Assembly (NCBI GenBank): GCA_002319915.1
Contig: DCFQ01000070.1
Span: 18,646 to 61,765 of the forward strand
Origin: Bacteroidales bacterium UBA1800
Lineage (GTDB): Bacteria; Bacteroidota; Bacteroidia; Bacteroidales; VadinHA17
Direction: 5' to 3'
DNA length: 43,120 nt
Position 1 is the first letter of the stretch. Each line of letters begins with the position of its first letter. Shown here piece by piece: positions 1 to 7,478 of the stretch. The translations under genes were made by a program, and so were the position numbers. The notes beneath the pieces were generated by a model. That model saw nothing but the letters and a program-made list of their open reading frames with translations, was not told where the DNA came from and made no database searches.

Positions 1-23
1 TTAACCAGTTAACCAGTTAACCA
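1..23. repeat. TTAACCAG tandem repeat (2.9 copies)
   Basis: Bases 1–8, 9–16 and 17–23 are successive copies of TTAACCAG, the last lacking its final G. The array starts at the window edge, so its full length is unknown. It lies just downstream of the stop of the minus-strand DUF456 gene. It may be the end of an interspersed repeat; no function can be assigned. Confidence 0.8.
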
Positions 24-28
24 AACAC

Positions 29-508
29 CTACATTATCAAGGCCTTGACGAAATAGAAGGTCATTGCGAATGAGGCGGCCAGCTTGAGGCCAATCCCGGT
101 AAGGAAGCCCAGGAGGCTTCCGAAGCCTGCCTTAATTGCATACTTCATATCGTCCTTGAAAATAAGCTCACCAACCACTGCCCCGATGAACGGACCAATA
201 ATGATCCCAAGGGGGCCAAGGAACAATCCGATTATCAGCCCGACAGTCGCACCGCGGGCTCCGTACTTGGAGCCTCCGAATTTTCTGGTCCCCCAGACAG
301 GAACCACATAATCGAGGATCGATACAACAACGACCACAACAGCCAGGGTGATCAGAAGAGTTGAAGAGAATGCCGCAAACCTTGTGAAATGAAGCAGCAG
401 AAGACCGAGATAGCTTAACGGGGGGCCCGGCAGAACCGGCAACAGGCAGCCGATGATGCCCAATATCATCAGAATGATGGCAAATACCAGCAATAAATAA
501 TCATACAT
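29..508 (-). CDS. DUF456 family small membrane protein
   Basis: A 159-residue, very hydrophobic protein. Residues 4–40 form one or two membrane segments with a Pro/Gly-rich turn (LLPVLPGPP). A second hydrophobic segment covers about 50–70. A glycine-rich pair of helices at about 84–115 contains the alternating GLxxGLFLGPLGIIIGP pattern typical of DUF456, and a last segment follows near the C-terminus. The Gly spacing suggests tightly packed helices. The family has no established biochemical role. The ATG at 508 lies 17 bases after the stop of the upstream DUF3276 gene, so the two are probably one transcript. Family assignment is good; function is unknown. Confidence 0.82.
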   Translation of the reverse strand: MYDYLLLVFAIILMILGIIGCLLPVLPGPPLSYLGLLLLHFTRFAAFSSTLLITLAVVVVVVSILDYVVPVWGTRKFGGSKYGARGATVGLIIGLFLGPLGIIIGPFIGAVVGELIFKDDMKYAIKAGFGSLLGFLTGIGLKLAASFAMTFYFVKALIM

Positions 509-525
509 TCGGGCAGATGCTCTTT

Positions 526-927
526 TTATTTCTTGCCAAGGTCGTCAAAGTCGACATTGATAAACTCCTTGGCAGTGAATTCTTCGGGCTCTTTTTTTAC
601 ATCCTCCACTGAATGCGTAACATGTGTTTCTAATTCTCCCCTTCCGTTATCAATGAATGAAACCGCATCTTTCAGACCGTCTGTGAATTTGTCAAAATCT
701 TCCTTGTAAAGAAAGATCTTGTGTTTTTCATAGAAGACCTTGCCTTCCTTCCCGAGGCGTTTTTTGCTTTCAGTTATGGTAAGGTAATAATCCTCTTTCC
801 GGGTTGCCTTCACATCGAAAAAATAGGTTCTTTTTCCGGCTCTTACCACCTTGGTGTAGATCTCTTCTTTGACGCTCTTCTCTTCATTACCGACAAAGGA
901 TTCCTTGATTCCGGCTTCTTCTTCCAT
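526..927 (-). CDS. DUF3276 / PUR-alpha-like nucleic-acid-binding protein
   Basis: A 133-residue soluble protein. The core, about residues 20–95, contains KRTYFFDVKATRKEDYYLTI followed by basic SKKR and a second half ending in LYKEDFDKFTDGL. This matches DUF3276, the bacterial PUR-domain family found in Bacteroidota and spirochaetes (Borrelia BpuR is the studied relative), which binds single-stranded DNA or RNA. The N- and C-terminal tails are acidic and probably disordered. The start at 927 is preceded by a good Bacteroidota promoter on the same strand (967–996). It heads a short operon with the DUF456 gene. The nucleic-acid-binding role is inferred from the family. Confidence 0.83.
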   Translation of the reverse strand: MEEEAGIKESFVGNEEKSVKEEIYTKVVRAGKRTYFFDVKATRKEDYYLTITESKKRLGKEGKVFYEKHKIFLYKEDFDKFTDGLKDAVSFIDNGRGELETHVTHSVEDVKKEPEEFTAKEFINVDFDDLGKK

Positions 928-966
928 TTCTCTGACAGGTTAGGTTTAGGTAAATCTAAAGATTTT

Positions 967-996
967 CAAATGTAAGAATATTTTTGTCAAATCAAA
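967..996 (-). promoter_or_regulatory. Bacteroidota-type promoter for the DUF3276 gene
   Basis: Read on the minus strand, TTTG (993–996) is followed after 18 bases by TACATTTG (967–974), a match to the Bacteroidota sigma-ABfr consensus TTTG-N18-20-TAnnTTTG. Transcription would begin near 960, about 33 bases upstream of the ATG at 927. It is divergent from the nusB promoter at 1036–1065. Confidence 0.6.
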
Positions 997-1035
997 ACAA
1001 GGTATTCCAATTGGTTCCAAATTTTGGGGGTTTGT

Positions 1036-1065
1036 TTTGCAGGACGTGGAAAAAAGCTATTTTTG
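1036..1065 (+). promoter_or_regulatory. Bacteroidota-type promoter for the nusB cluster
   Basis: TTTG at 1036–1039 and TATTTTTG at 1058–1065 are separated by 18 bases, matching the TTTG/TAnnTTTG consensus. The predicted transcription start is near 1072, downstream of an in-frame TTG at 1037 and upstream of the ATG at 1091. This decides the nusB start in favour of 1091. Confidence 0.65.
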
Positions 1066-1090
1066 CACAAAAAACCGAGGTTCTTTACAA

Positions 1091-2047
1091 ATGATAAGCA
1101 GAAGACTATTGCGCATCAAGGCATTAATGGCCCTTTATGCGTATAACAGGCGGGAAGATGACGACCTTGTACAGGCCGAAAAGGAGCTTATGTTCAGTAT
1201 TGAAAAGACTTATGATCTCTATCACTATCTGCTACTTCTTGTAATTGAAATAGCCGATATCGCTGCTGAGAAAATTGACCAGGCCCTTCAGAAAAGGATA
1301 CCTACTGAGGAGGACCTCAATCCCAAAAGACGTTTCATCGACAACAAGGTCATAGCCCAGCTGCGCAATAACAAAATGTTCAATCAATACCTGAAATCCC
1401 ACAAGTTGTCGTGGGTCAACTATCCTCATGTTCCGAGGCTGCTCTATAGCAAGATCCAGGCATGGGACAAATATGAGGAGTACATGAGCTCCGAGGAGCA
1501 TAGCTACTTGATAGATAAAAAATTCATAATCAGTCTTATCACCAGCTTTTTTGCAGCATCAGAAGACCTCGAAGCCGCCTTTGAGGAGCAGAGCATTTAC
1601 TGGAACGATGATATGGAACCCGTTACGATAATGATCGAAAAAACACTGAAGAAATTCAAGTCCGAATCAGGGGAGGATGTCGCCCTCATGCCCCTGTTCA
1701 AAAACAAGGAGGATGAGGAATTCGTAAGGATGCTGTTCAGGAAGGCGATCCTCAATACCGCTAAGTGCTCCGAGCTAATTGACAACAATACCACCAACTG
1801 GGAAATTGAAAGGATTGCACTTATGGATATCCTGGTGATGCAGCTGGCTGTAACAGAGATTATGGAATTTCCAGAAATTCCGGTTAAAGTTACACTGAAT
1901 GAGTATATTGAGATCGCAAAATACTATTGTACATCAAAAAGCAGTACATTTGTCAATGGCATCCTCGATAACATTGTCAAAGAGATCAGGGAAAAGGGGA
2001 TATTCAATAAGACGGGAAGGGGCCTTGTAGGTGAACACTTTGACTGA
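1091..2047 (+). CDS. nusB: Transcription antitermination factor NusB (long Bacteroidota form)
   Basis: The ATG at 1091 gives a 318-residue protein beginning MISRRLLRIKALMALYAY, the typical start of Bacteroidota NusB. An in-frame TTG at 1037 lies within the promoter and is rejected. The NusB helical fold is best seen in the C-terminal half (ILNTAKCSELID, NWEIERIALMDILVMQLAVTEIMEFPEIPVKVTLNEYIEIAKYYCTSKSSTFVNGILDNI). The N-terminal half is a lineage-specific extension; enterobacterial NusB has only about 140 residues. NusB pairs with NusE (S10) on boxA RNA to prevent premature termination in rRNA operons. It heads the cluster nusB–DUF1573–yajC–ybbR–coaE, which is recurrent in Bacteroidota. Confidence 0.93.
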   Translation: MISRRLLRIKALMALYAYNRREDDDLVQAEKELMFSIEKTYDLYHYLLLLVIEIADIAAEKIDQALQKRIPTEEDLNPKRRFIDNKVIAQLRNNKMFNQYLKSHKLSWVNYPHVPRLLYSKIQAWDKYEEYMSSEEHSYLIDKKFIISLITSFFAASEDLEAAFEEQSIYWNDDMEPVTIMIEKTLKKFKSESGEDVALMPLFKNKEDEEFVRMLFRKAILNTAKCSELIDNNTTNWEIERIALMDILVMQLAVTEIMEFPEIPVKVTLNEYIEIAKYYCTSKSSTFVNGILDNIVKEIREKGIFNKTGRGLVGEHFD

Positions 2048-2069
2048 AATTGGAAAGCCTGAAAACAAA

Positions 2070-2501
2070 ATGAGAACAAAGACAATTCCGGTGATCATCC
2101 TTTCCATGGCCATGCTGTCGTCGTGCATGCAGGGGCGGAGCGATAAACGGGCGGGAAATGCCATCCAGGACCCGGAACCAGGCACTGCCGAAGTGGTGTT
2201 TTCCGAATATGAGCATGATTTCGGACCTGTAAAAGAGGGCACAAAAGTGAGCCATGTCTTTCATTTTGTGAACAAGGGACCGGGGAACCTTGTCATTCAG
2301 TCTGCATTGACCACATGCGGCTGCACAGTCTCCCGTTACAGCAGGAAGCCGATTGCCCCGGGAAAGGAGGGAAGACTTGAAGTCGTCTTTAATACCTCAG
2401 GGAAAAACGGAATGCAGACCAAGACGGTTACCGTCAGGTCGAACGCCAGCAAGCCCGTGGTAATTCTCAAGATCACGGCAGAAGTAAGTTCGGATAAATA
2501 A
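2070..2501 (+). CDS. DUF1573 domain lipoprotein
   Basis: Starting at the ATG at 2070, the product has 143 residues with a lipoprotein signal (MRTKTIPVIILSMAMLSSC, Cys at residue 19). The mature part is a single Ig-like DUF1573 domain: FSEYEHDFGPVKEGTKVSHVFHFVNKGPG, then TTCGCTVSRYSRKPIAPGKEG, and a C-terminal strand block ending VVILKITAEV. The CGC motif is characteristic of the family. A GTG at 2031 would add 13 residues before the signal peptide and overlap nusB, so it is not used. The protein is probably anchored in the envelope. The family is abundant in Bacteroidota, but its role is not established. Confidence 0.85.
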   Translation: MRTKTIPVIILSMAMLSSCMQGRSDKRAGNAIQDPEPGTAEVVFSEYEHDFGPVKEGTKVSHVFHFVNKGPGNLVIQSALTTCGCTVSRYSRKPIAPGKEGRLEVVFNTSGKNGMQTKTVTVRSNASKPVVILKITAEVSSDK

Positions 2502-2512
2502 CTATAAACAAA

Positions 2513-2851
2513 ATGATTATGATCAATTCAGCTTTCCTATTCCTTGTAAGCCAGCCGGTAGGCGGAGCTCCTGGACAGAACAATGCCCTCATCACCTTCA
2601 TACCGCTGCTCCTGGTCTTTGTGGTGTTCTATTTCTTTATGATCAGGCCGCAGATGAAGAAGCAGAAGGAAATGACAAACTATCGCAACTCCCTGAAGAA
2701 AGGCGATAAGGTGATAACCACAGGTGGTATTTACGGGAGAATATACGAGGTAAAGGATAATTTTGTGATGCTCGAGGTTGGAGGTGACCTGAAGCTTAAG
2801 GTCGACAAGAACGCCCTTATCAAGGATCCTGCCGATACCGATCAGAAATAA
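2513..2851 (+). CDS. yajC: Preprotein translocase accessory subunit YajC
   Basis: 112 residues (110 if the second ATG at 2519 is the start). One membrane helix covers about residues 26–45 (ITFIPLLLVFVVFYFFMI), immediately followed by the YajC signature RPQMKKQKEM. The soluble tail has GDKVITTGGIYGRIYEVKDNFVMLEV. Length and order match YajC, which associates with SecDF and YidC at the Sec translocon in the inner membrane. The gene starts 11 bases after the DUF1573 gene and is followed 15 bases later by ybbR, consistent with one operon. Confidence 0.95.
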   Translation: MIMINSAFLFLVSQPVGGAPGQNNALITFIPLLLVFVVFYFFMIRPQMKKQKEMTNYRNSLKKGDKVITTGGIYGRIYEVKDNFVMLEVGGDLKLKVDKNALIKDPADTDQK

Positions 2852-2866
2852 TCTTATAAACTCCTG

Positions 2867-3871
2867 GTGAAAGGGGTATCTGGGATATCGGAACTATTTG
2901 GGAAGAAGGGAGTAGGCAGAATTAACGGTGATTTAATTGTCTTCGCTTTCTTCCTTTTTCTTTCATTCCTGTTCTGGTACCTGAACTCCCTGGGAAAAGT
3001 CACGGAATCCGAAATCAAGTATCCGGTAAGGTACATTAATCTGCCAAAGGGAAGAGTCCTTCTTGATGATCTCCCTTCAAAATTGGATATCTATGTCAAA
3101 GGGCCGGGCTATTCGGTACTCAAGCTTAAGCTTGAAGGAGACCGGGTCCCCGTAGTGCTAGATATTTCGTCCATCAGTTACCGCAGGGTCACCGGCTCGA
3201 AGGGGATGAAGTATTATGTAAAGACCGCATCACTGGCGCCGATACTATCAGGCACGTTCGGACCGGAATGCGCAATAACCTCCATCAAGCCTGACACCCT
3301 CTTTTTTGCATTCGACAAAATAATCTCCAGGAACCTTCCGGTGGTTCCCGATATCGCGATTTCCACTGAACGCCAGTACTTTGTCAGGGGAAGCATCGTT
3401 GTCGACCCCGACAGCGTAAAGGTTACCGGCCCCAGCCATTTGCTCGATACCATGAACTTCATAAGTACGGAGTACAGGAAATTCAACGGCCTTAACCGTA
3501 CGGTGAAGCGCACACTGGATATTCTCGCCCCGAAACAGTTCACGTTATCCGGGAAAAGGGCTACGGTGACGATCCTCGTCGAGCAGTTTACCGAAGCTGA
3601 GGCAAATGTTCAGGTCAAGATCCTCAATCAGCCAGGTTCAATGGAGCTCAGGATCTTCCCCGACCGGGTAAAGGTAACAGGACTTGTTGCAGTCAGCGAT
3701 TACCAGAAATTCCGGGATATGCCGTTCGATGTTGTTCTCGACCTTGCGAAGGCCGACCTGGTATCGGACAAGAGGATTCCACTTGAGGTGAGGAATGTTC
3801 CGTCGTTCATTAATTCCCTGAGACTCAGCCCTCCTGATGTCGACTTCCTGATAGAAAAAAAGGCAAGATGA
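2867..3871 (+). CDS. YbbR-domain membrane protein (CdaR-like)
   Basis: A 334-residue protein with a GTG start at 2867, chosen because it keeps the N-terminal membrane helix (about residues 24–44, LIVFAFFLFLSFLFWYLNSL). Everything after the helix is predicted extracytoplasmic. It contains repeated YbbR-type beta-domains, for example PDSVKVTGPSHLLDTMNFI and MELRIFPDRVKVTGLVA, which share the xPDxVxVxGP motif. In Firmicutes, YbbR/CdaR regulates the diadenylate cyclase CdaA. No cdaA lies in this window, so that function cannot be claimed here. The stop overlaps the coaE start by four bases (ATGA at 3868), implying translational coupling. Confidence 0.83.
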   Translation: MKGVSGISELFGKKGVGRINGDLIVFAFFLFLSFLFWYLNSLGKVTESEIKYPVRYINLPKGRVLLDDLPSKLDIYVKGPGYSVLKLKLEGDRVPVVLDISSISYRRVTGSKGMKYYVKTASLAPILSGTFGPECAITSIKPDTLFFAFDKIISRNLPVVPDIAISTERQYFVRGSIVVDPDSVKVTGPSHLLDTMNFISTEYRKFNGLNRTVKRTLDILAPKQFTLSGKRATVTILVEQFTEAEANVQVKILNQPGSMELRIFPDRVKVTGLVAVSDYQKFRDMPFDVVLDLAKADLVSDKRIPLEVRNVPSFINSLRLSPPDVDFLIEKKAR

Positions 3872-4485
3872 AAGATACTTTCAGAAAACCCATTAAGCTT
3901 GGCGTTACGGGAGGCATCGGCAGCGGTAAGACTACGATCTGCAGGATCTTCACAGTGATGGGGATCCCGGTATTCTCAGCGGATATTGTGGCAAGCCTGG
4001 TCATGGAATCCGACCAGGAGCTCAGGGAGAATCTTAACCAGCTGGCAGGAAAGGATCTTTACCAGGGCGGGGCACTTGACCGCCAGGAACTGGCGAAGAT
4101 CATATTTTCCGACAGGGAAATGTTGCTGAGAGTCAATTCCTTGGTTCATCCTGTTGTCTTCAGCCATTATCTCGAATGGGCCGGCAGGCAGGAAACCCCA
4201 TACTCAGTGATGGAAGCAGCCATTCTTTTCGAAAGCGGCGCCTCCGAGCTGGTAGATATGATTCTCACCGTAGTAACGCCTGTGCAGGAGAGGATAGGCC
4301 GGATCGTGAAAGGCAAGAAGCTGACGGAGGAGCAGGTGATGGAAAGGATAAAAAATCAGATCGATGACGAATCAAGGATCAAACGCTCAGACTTTGTTGT
4401 CTATAATTCCGAAAATGATATGGTGATCCCGGTAATACTGGAGATTCATGAGAAATTGGTAAAACTGTACAATAGCACATTTTAA
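3868..4485 (+). CDS. coaE: Dephospho-CoA kinase
   Basis: A 205-residue P-loop kinase. The Walker A motif is GVTGGIGSGKTT at residues 12–23, followed by FSADIVASLVM, the substrate-binding DADxxxH-like region. The LVHP motif lies at about 92–95 and the lid region (EERIxR-type, VQERIGRIVKGKKLT) at about 140–155. It catalyses the last step of coenzyme A synthesis, phosphorylating the 3'-hydroxyl of dephospho-CoA. The usual second Asp of the DAD triplet reads SAD here. Its ATG overlaps the ybbR stop, and the next gene starts directly after its TAA. Confidence 0.94.
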   Translation: MKDTFRKPIKLGVTGGIGSGKTTICRIFTVMGIPVFSADIVASLVMESDQELRENLNQLAGKDLYQGGALDRQELAKIIFSDREMLLRVNSLVHPVVFSHYLEWAGRQETPYSVMEAAILFESGASELVDMILTVVTPVQERIGRIVKGKKLTEEQVMERIKNQIDDESRIKRSDFVVYNSENDMVIPVILEIHEKLVKLYNSTF

Positions 4486-5214
4486 ATGGGAAATTTTGCA
4501 AAATGGATTGGCGGCGGTCTGGGTTTTGTTATGGGCGGACCAATAGGTGCCCTGCTCGGATTCCTTGTCGGATCGATGGTCGATAGCACCTCTGTCCGCA
4601 CTGAGGTTTACAGGGGTCCGGCCGGCAACACAGCACCCGGCGATTTCGGCATGAGCCTGCTGGTTCTTATTGCCGCCATCATGAAGGTTGACGGGAAAGT
4701 GGTAAAAGCTGAGCTGGATTATGTCAAACAGTTCTTTTTGAGTCAGTTCGGTGAATCTACGGCACGGGAAGCGCTGGTAATGCTGAAGGACCTGCTGAAG
4801 CAGGATATCCCGGTCAGGGATGTCTGCATCCAGATAAGCACCAATATGGACTATTCATCACGCCTCCAGCTGCTCCACCTGCTTTTCAACATCTCGATCG
4901 CCGACGGGGTGGTACATCCTTCCGAATCAGAGCTTATCGAAAGAATTTCGGGCTACCTCAGGATTAATTCCTCTGATTTTGTTTCTATAAGGAATATGTT
5001 CATCCCGGAAACGGATTCATCTTACAAGATCCTTGAAATTGATCCTTCCGTACCCGATGATGATGTGAAGAAAGCGTACCGGAAAATGGCGATGAAATAT
5101 CATCCCGACAAGGTCGGTCATCTTGGTGATGAATTCAGGAAAACTGCCGAGGAAAAGTTCAAGAAGGTAAACGAAGCCTACGAAAAGATTAAAAGAGAAA
5201 GGAATATTAACTGA
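4486..5214 (+). CDS. TerB-like / DnaJ co-chaperone (DjlA-like)
   Basis: A 242-residue protein beginning immediately after the coaE stop. Residues 6–32 form a glycine-zipper-like hydrophobic stretch (GGGLGFVMGGPIGALLGFLVGSM), likely membrane-inserting. Residues about 50–165 resemble the helical TerB domain (LLVLIAAIMKVDGKVVKAELDYVKQFF; repeated as LFNISIADGVVHPSESELI). The C-terminus, about 180–240, is a J domain with the HPD motif (KMAMKYHPDKVG), so it should stimulate an Hsp70 ATPase. This domain order is that of DjlA. The client process is unknown. Confidence 0.88.
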   Translation: MGNFAKWIGGGLGFVMGGPIGALLGFLVGSMVDSTSVRTEVYRGPAGNTAPGDFGMSLLVLIAAIMKVDGKVVKAELDYVKQFFLSQFGESTAREALVMLKDLLKQDIPVRDVCIQISTNMDYSSRLQLLHLLFNISIADGVVHPSESELIERISGYLRINSSDFVSIRNMFIPETDSSYKILEIDPSVPDDDVKKAYRKMAMKYHPDKVGHLGDEFRKTAEEKFKKVNEAYEKIKRERNIN

Positions 5215-5264
5215 ACAGGCCCAAAAAAGAGCTTCCGTTCAGTTCCACTTTTAAAGACAAGAAG

Positions 5265-5272
5265 TAAATTTG
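5265..5272 (+). promoter_or_regulatory. Possible −7 box for the DUF5606 gene
   Basis: TAAATTTG matches the TAnnTTTG consensus exactly and lies 19 bases before the ATG at 5292. The −33 region 18 bases upstream (TTCC at 5243–5246) is a poor match, so this is tentative. Confidence 0.45.
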
Positions 5273-5291
5273 GTGACTAAATAAAAACACA

Positions 5292-5810
5292 ATGGTTTTA
5301 AAGGACATTTTAGCAATTTCAGGAGAACCGGGGCTCTTCAAATTCATTGCCCAGGGAAAGAACGCAATTATTGTTGAACACCTGGATACCGGGAAGAGGA
5401 GCAGCGCGTACAGCTCACATAAGGTAAGCTCACTCGAGGATATATCCATTTTCACTGAAACTGAAGATCTTCCGCTTTCCAAAGTATTCGACAAAATATT
5501 TGAGAAGGAATCAGGGGGCCCGGCGATTGATGCAAAGTCCGATCCTGACAAGCTGAAAGCTTACTTCGAAGAGATAGTCCCGGATTATTCGCGCGATAAG
5601 GTATATGCAAGTGATATAAAAAAAGTATTCCTGTGGTACAACATTCTTCATAACAAGAATATGCTGGTAAAGGAAGAGCCGGAAAAGGGATCAGGGGAGG
5701 AAGCACCGGAAACCGCCGGAACGGCTGAGACTCCCGCTTCAGGCTCATCCGCGGAAGCTAATACCGGGAAAAAGAAAGAGAAGAAAGGGAAACCGAAATC
5801 CGCTGAATGA
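5292..5810 (+). CDS. DUF5606 family protein
   Basis: A 172-residue soluble protein. Residues 1–75 (LKDILAISGEPGLFKFIAQGKNAIIVEHLDTGKR, then SSLEDISIFTET) match the Bacteroidota family DUF5606, whose N-terminus looks like a small SH3-like barrel. A helical region follows (YSRDKVYASDIKKVFLWYNILHNKNML). The last 50 residues are low complexity, first Glu/Ala/Thr-rich and then a Lys-rich tail (KKKEKKGKPK), which suggests nucleic-acid or ribosome contact, though this is only inference. It may have its own promoter at 5265. Function is unknown. Confidence 0.75.
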   Translation: MVLKDILAISGEPGLFKFIAQGKNAIIVEHLDTGKRSSAYSSHKVSSLEDISIFTETEDLPLSKVFDKIFEKESGGPAIDAKSDPDKLKAYFEEIVPDYSRDKVYASDIKKVFLWYNILHNKNMLVKEEPEKGSGEEAPETAGTAETPASGSSAEANTGKKKEKKGKPKSAE

Positions 5811-5840
5811 TCCTTTACTGAAAAACAATTTCTCCTTAAG

Positions 5841-6677
5841 ATGAATTTTGGAGGTCATGAGGTAGTTTACAGCTACTCCGCTGCGGAAATAGTCATAATC
5901 CCGGTGCCGTACGACGAAACCAGCACCTGGATGAAGGGTTCCGACAAAGGACCCGAGGCAATTATGCAGGCCTCTGTCAACCTGGAATGGTTCGACATCG
6001 AAACAGGCTCTGATGTTTCCCGGAAGGGCATCTTCACGGCAGGCCCGGTCACTGAAAAAGAATCACCCGAAAAACTTGTGGAGGCAGTCCACGTTGCAGC
6101 TGCGTCGTGCATCGATGATCAGAAATTCCCGGTAGTTGTTGGAGGGAACCATACTGTTTCAATCGGAGCGGTGAGGGCGGCAGCGGGAAGGTGGGACGAC
6201 CTGTCGGTCCTCCAGCTCGACGCACACTCCGACCTCAGGCAGGAGTATGAAGGCTCGGCTTTAAATCATGCATGCGCCATGGCCAGGGTGAAGGAGGTCG
6301 CTCCCCTGGTTCAGGTAGGTATCAGGAGCATGTCGTCGGATGAGCTTCCGTTCGTCGATCCTGGCCGGATTTTCTATGCCCACCGGCTCCATGCCGACAG
6401 AAGCCTCTATTCTGAAGCTGCAGGAAAGCTCACGGAAAATGTGTATATAACGATCGACCTCGATGTATTTGACCCGTCCCTGATGCCCTCGACCGGAACG
6501 CCGGAACCCGGCGGCCCCGGATATTATGAACTGATGGGATTCCTCAGGCATGTGATCAAAACCAGGAACGTCGTTGGCTTCGACGTGGTGGAACTTTGTC
6601 CTTCACCAGTCAACAAAACGCCTGATTTTGTTGCCGCAAAGATAATTTACCAGCTTCTCAGCTACCGGTTCTCCTAA
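5841..6677 (+). CDS. speB: Agmatinase / ureohydrolase family enzyme
   Basis: 278 residues, normal for the family. The binuclear Mn site is complete: H104 in GGNHTVSIG, D127/H129/D131 in LDAHSDLR, and D206/D208 in ITIDLDVFDPSLMPSTGTPEPGG. The first motif reads GGNH instead of the usual GGDH, but the metal-binding His is kept. The expected reaction is agmatine to putrescine plus urea. Other ureohydrolases (arginase, formimidoylglutamase, guanidinopropionase) share these motifs, so substrate is inferred from length and overall similarity. It follows the DUF5606 gene by 30 bases. Its stop codon overlaps that of mazG on the other strand, leaving no room for a terminator. Confidence 0.85.
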   Translation: MNFGGHEVVYSYSAAEIVIIPVPYDETSTWMKGSDKGPEAIMQASVNLEWFDIETGSDVSRKGIFTAGPVTEKESPEKLVEAVHVAAASCIDDQKFPVVVGGNHTVSIGAVRAAAGRWDDLSVLQLDAHSDLRQEYEGSALNHACAMARVKEVAPLVQVGIRSMSSDELPFVDPGRIFYAHRLHADRSLYSEAAGKLTENVYITIDLDVFDPSLMPSTGTPEPGGPGYYELMGFLRHVIKTRNVVGFDVVELCPSPVNKTPDFVAAKIIYQLLSYRFS

Positions 6678-7462
6678 GGCTTCTCCTGCCTCTTGGCCTC
6701 ATCCCAAATCCTGTTCATCTCGTCCAGCGTCATATCGTGAAGCGAACGGCCTTTCGAGATTGTCTGGCTTTCAAGGTAATTAAACCTCCTTATGAACTTC
6801 CTGTTTGTCTTCTCAAGTGCGTTTTCCGGGTCGATCCCATAGAGCCGCGAGGCATTGATCATTGAAAACAGGAGGTCACCGATCTCGGATTCTATACCGT
6901 CGTCGTCATTATTGTCAATCTCCTCCTTAAGCTCATTCAGCTCCTCGAGGACTTTGTCCCAAACCTGTTCCCTTTTTTCCCAGTCGAAGCCCACGCCGCG
7001 TACTTTTTCCTGTATCCTGTTGGCCTTAACGACCGCCGGAAGGGAAGAAGGGACGCCGGAAAGGACGGGCTTGTACTCACTTGTCTCCTTCATCTTAAGC
7101 TGTTCCCAGTTTTCCTCCACTTCCGACGGGCCGGAAACCTTAACATCTCCAAATACATGAGGATGCCGGTAGATGAGTTTTTCATTGATGCCTTTCAGGA
7201 CATCATTCATGGTAAACTTTTCCTTTTCCGAACCGATCTTTGCGTAAAATACAATATGGAGCATCAGATCGCCCAGCTCATTCCTTATTTCATCATCATT
7301 TCCCGAGGTTATGGAATCCGCAAGTTCGTAAGTCTCCTCGATCGTCAGTTTCCGGAGGCTTTCGTTGGTCTGCTTCAAGTCCCAAGGACACTTCTTTCTC
7401 AATTCATCAATAATGTCAAGGAGCCTTAGGAACTCCTTGCAGCTTTTTTCTTTATCATTCAT
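6674..7462 (-). CDS. mazG: Nucleoside triphosphate pyrophosphohydrolase MazG
   Basis: 262 residues with two tandem MazG folds, as in E. coli MazG. The first (about 10–115) contains CPWDLKQTNESLRKLTIEETYELADSI, with the acidic EExxE-like metal helix and NELGDLMLHIVFYAKI. The second (about 150–240) contains KVLEELNELKEEIDNND and ESEIGDLLFSMINASRL. It hydrolyses (d)NTPs to monophosphates and pyrophosphate and is regarded as a house-cleaning enzyme. It starts 12 bases after the SAM-hydrolase-like gene, probably in the same transcript, and a 17-base palindrome spans that junction. Confidence 0.95.
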   Translation of the reverse strand: MNDKEKSCKEFLRLLDIIDELRKKCPWDLKQTNESLRKLTIEETYELADSITSGNDDEIRNELGDLMLHIVFYAKIGSEKEKFTMNDVLKGINEKLIYRHPHVFGDVKVSGPSEVEENWEQLKMKETSEYKPVLSGVPSSLPAVVKANRIQEKVRGVGFDWEKREQVWDKVLEELNELKEEIDNNDDDGIESEIGDLLFSMINASRLYGIDPENALEKTNRKFIRRFNYLESQTISKGRSLHDMTLDEMNRIWDEAKRQEKP

Positions 7463-7478
7463 TAAAACCCGGTTTTAA
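7462..7478. repeat. Intercistronic palindrome between the SAM-hydrolase-like gene and mazG
   Basis: TTAAAACC-C-GGTTTTAA is a perfect inverted repeat with eight-base arms. It contains the stop codon of the upstream gene (7475–7477) and touches the first base of the mazG ATG (7462). Folded in RNA it could modulate mazG translation. There is no U-tract, so it is not a canonical terminator. Confidence 0.6.

Noticed and set aside
1037..1090. 18-residue N-terminal extension of NusB from a TTG.
   Set aside because: It lies within the predicted promoter, upstream of the predicted transcription start.
2031..2069. GTG start for the DUF1573 gene overlapping nusB.
   Set aside because: It would place 13 polar residues before the lipoprotein signal peptide; the ATG at 2070 gives a normal signal.
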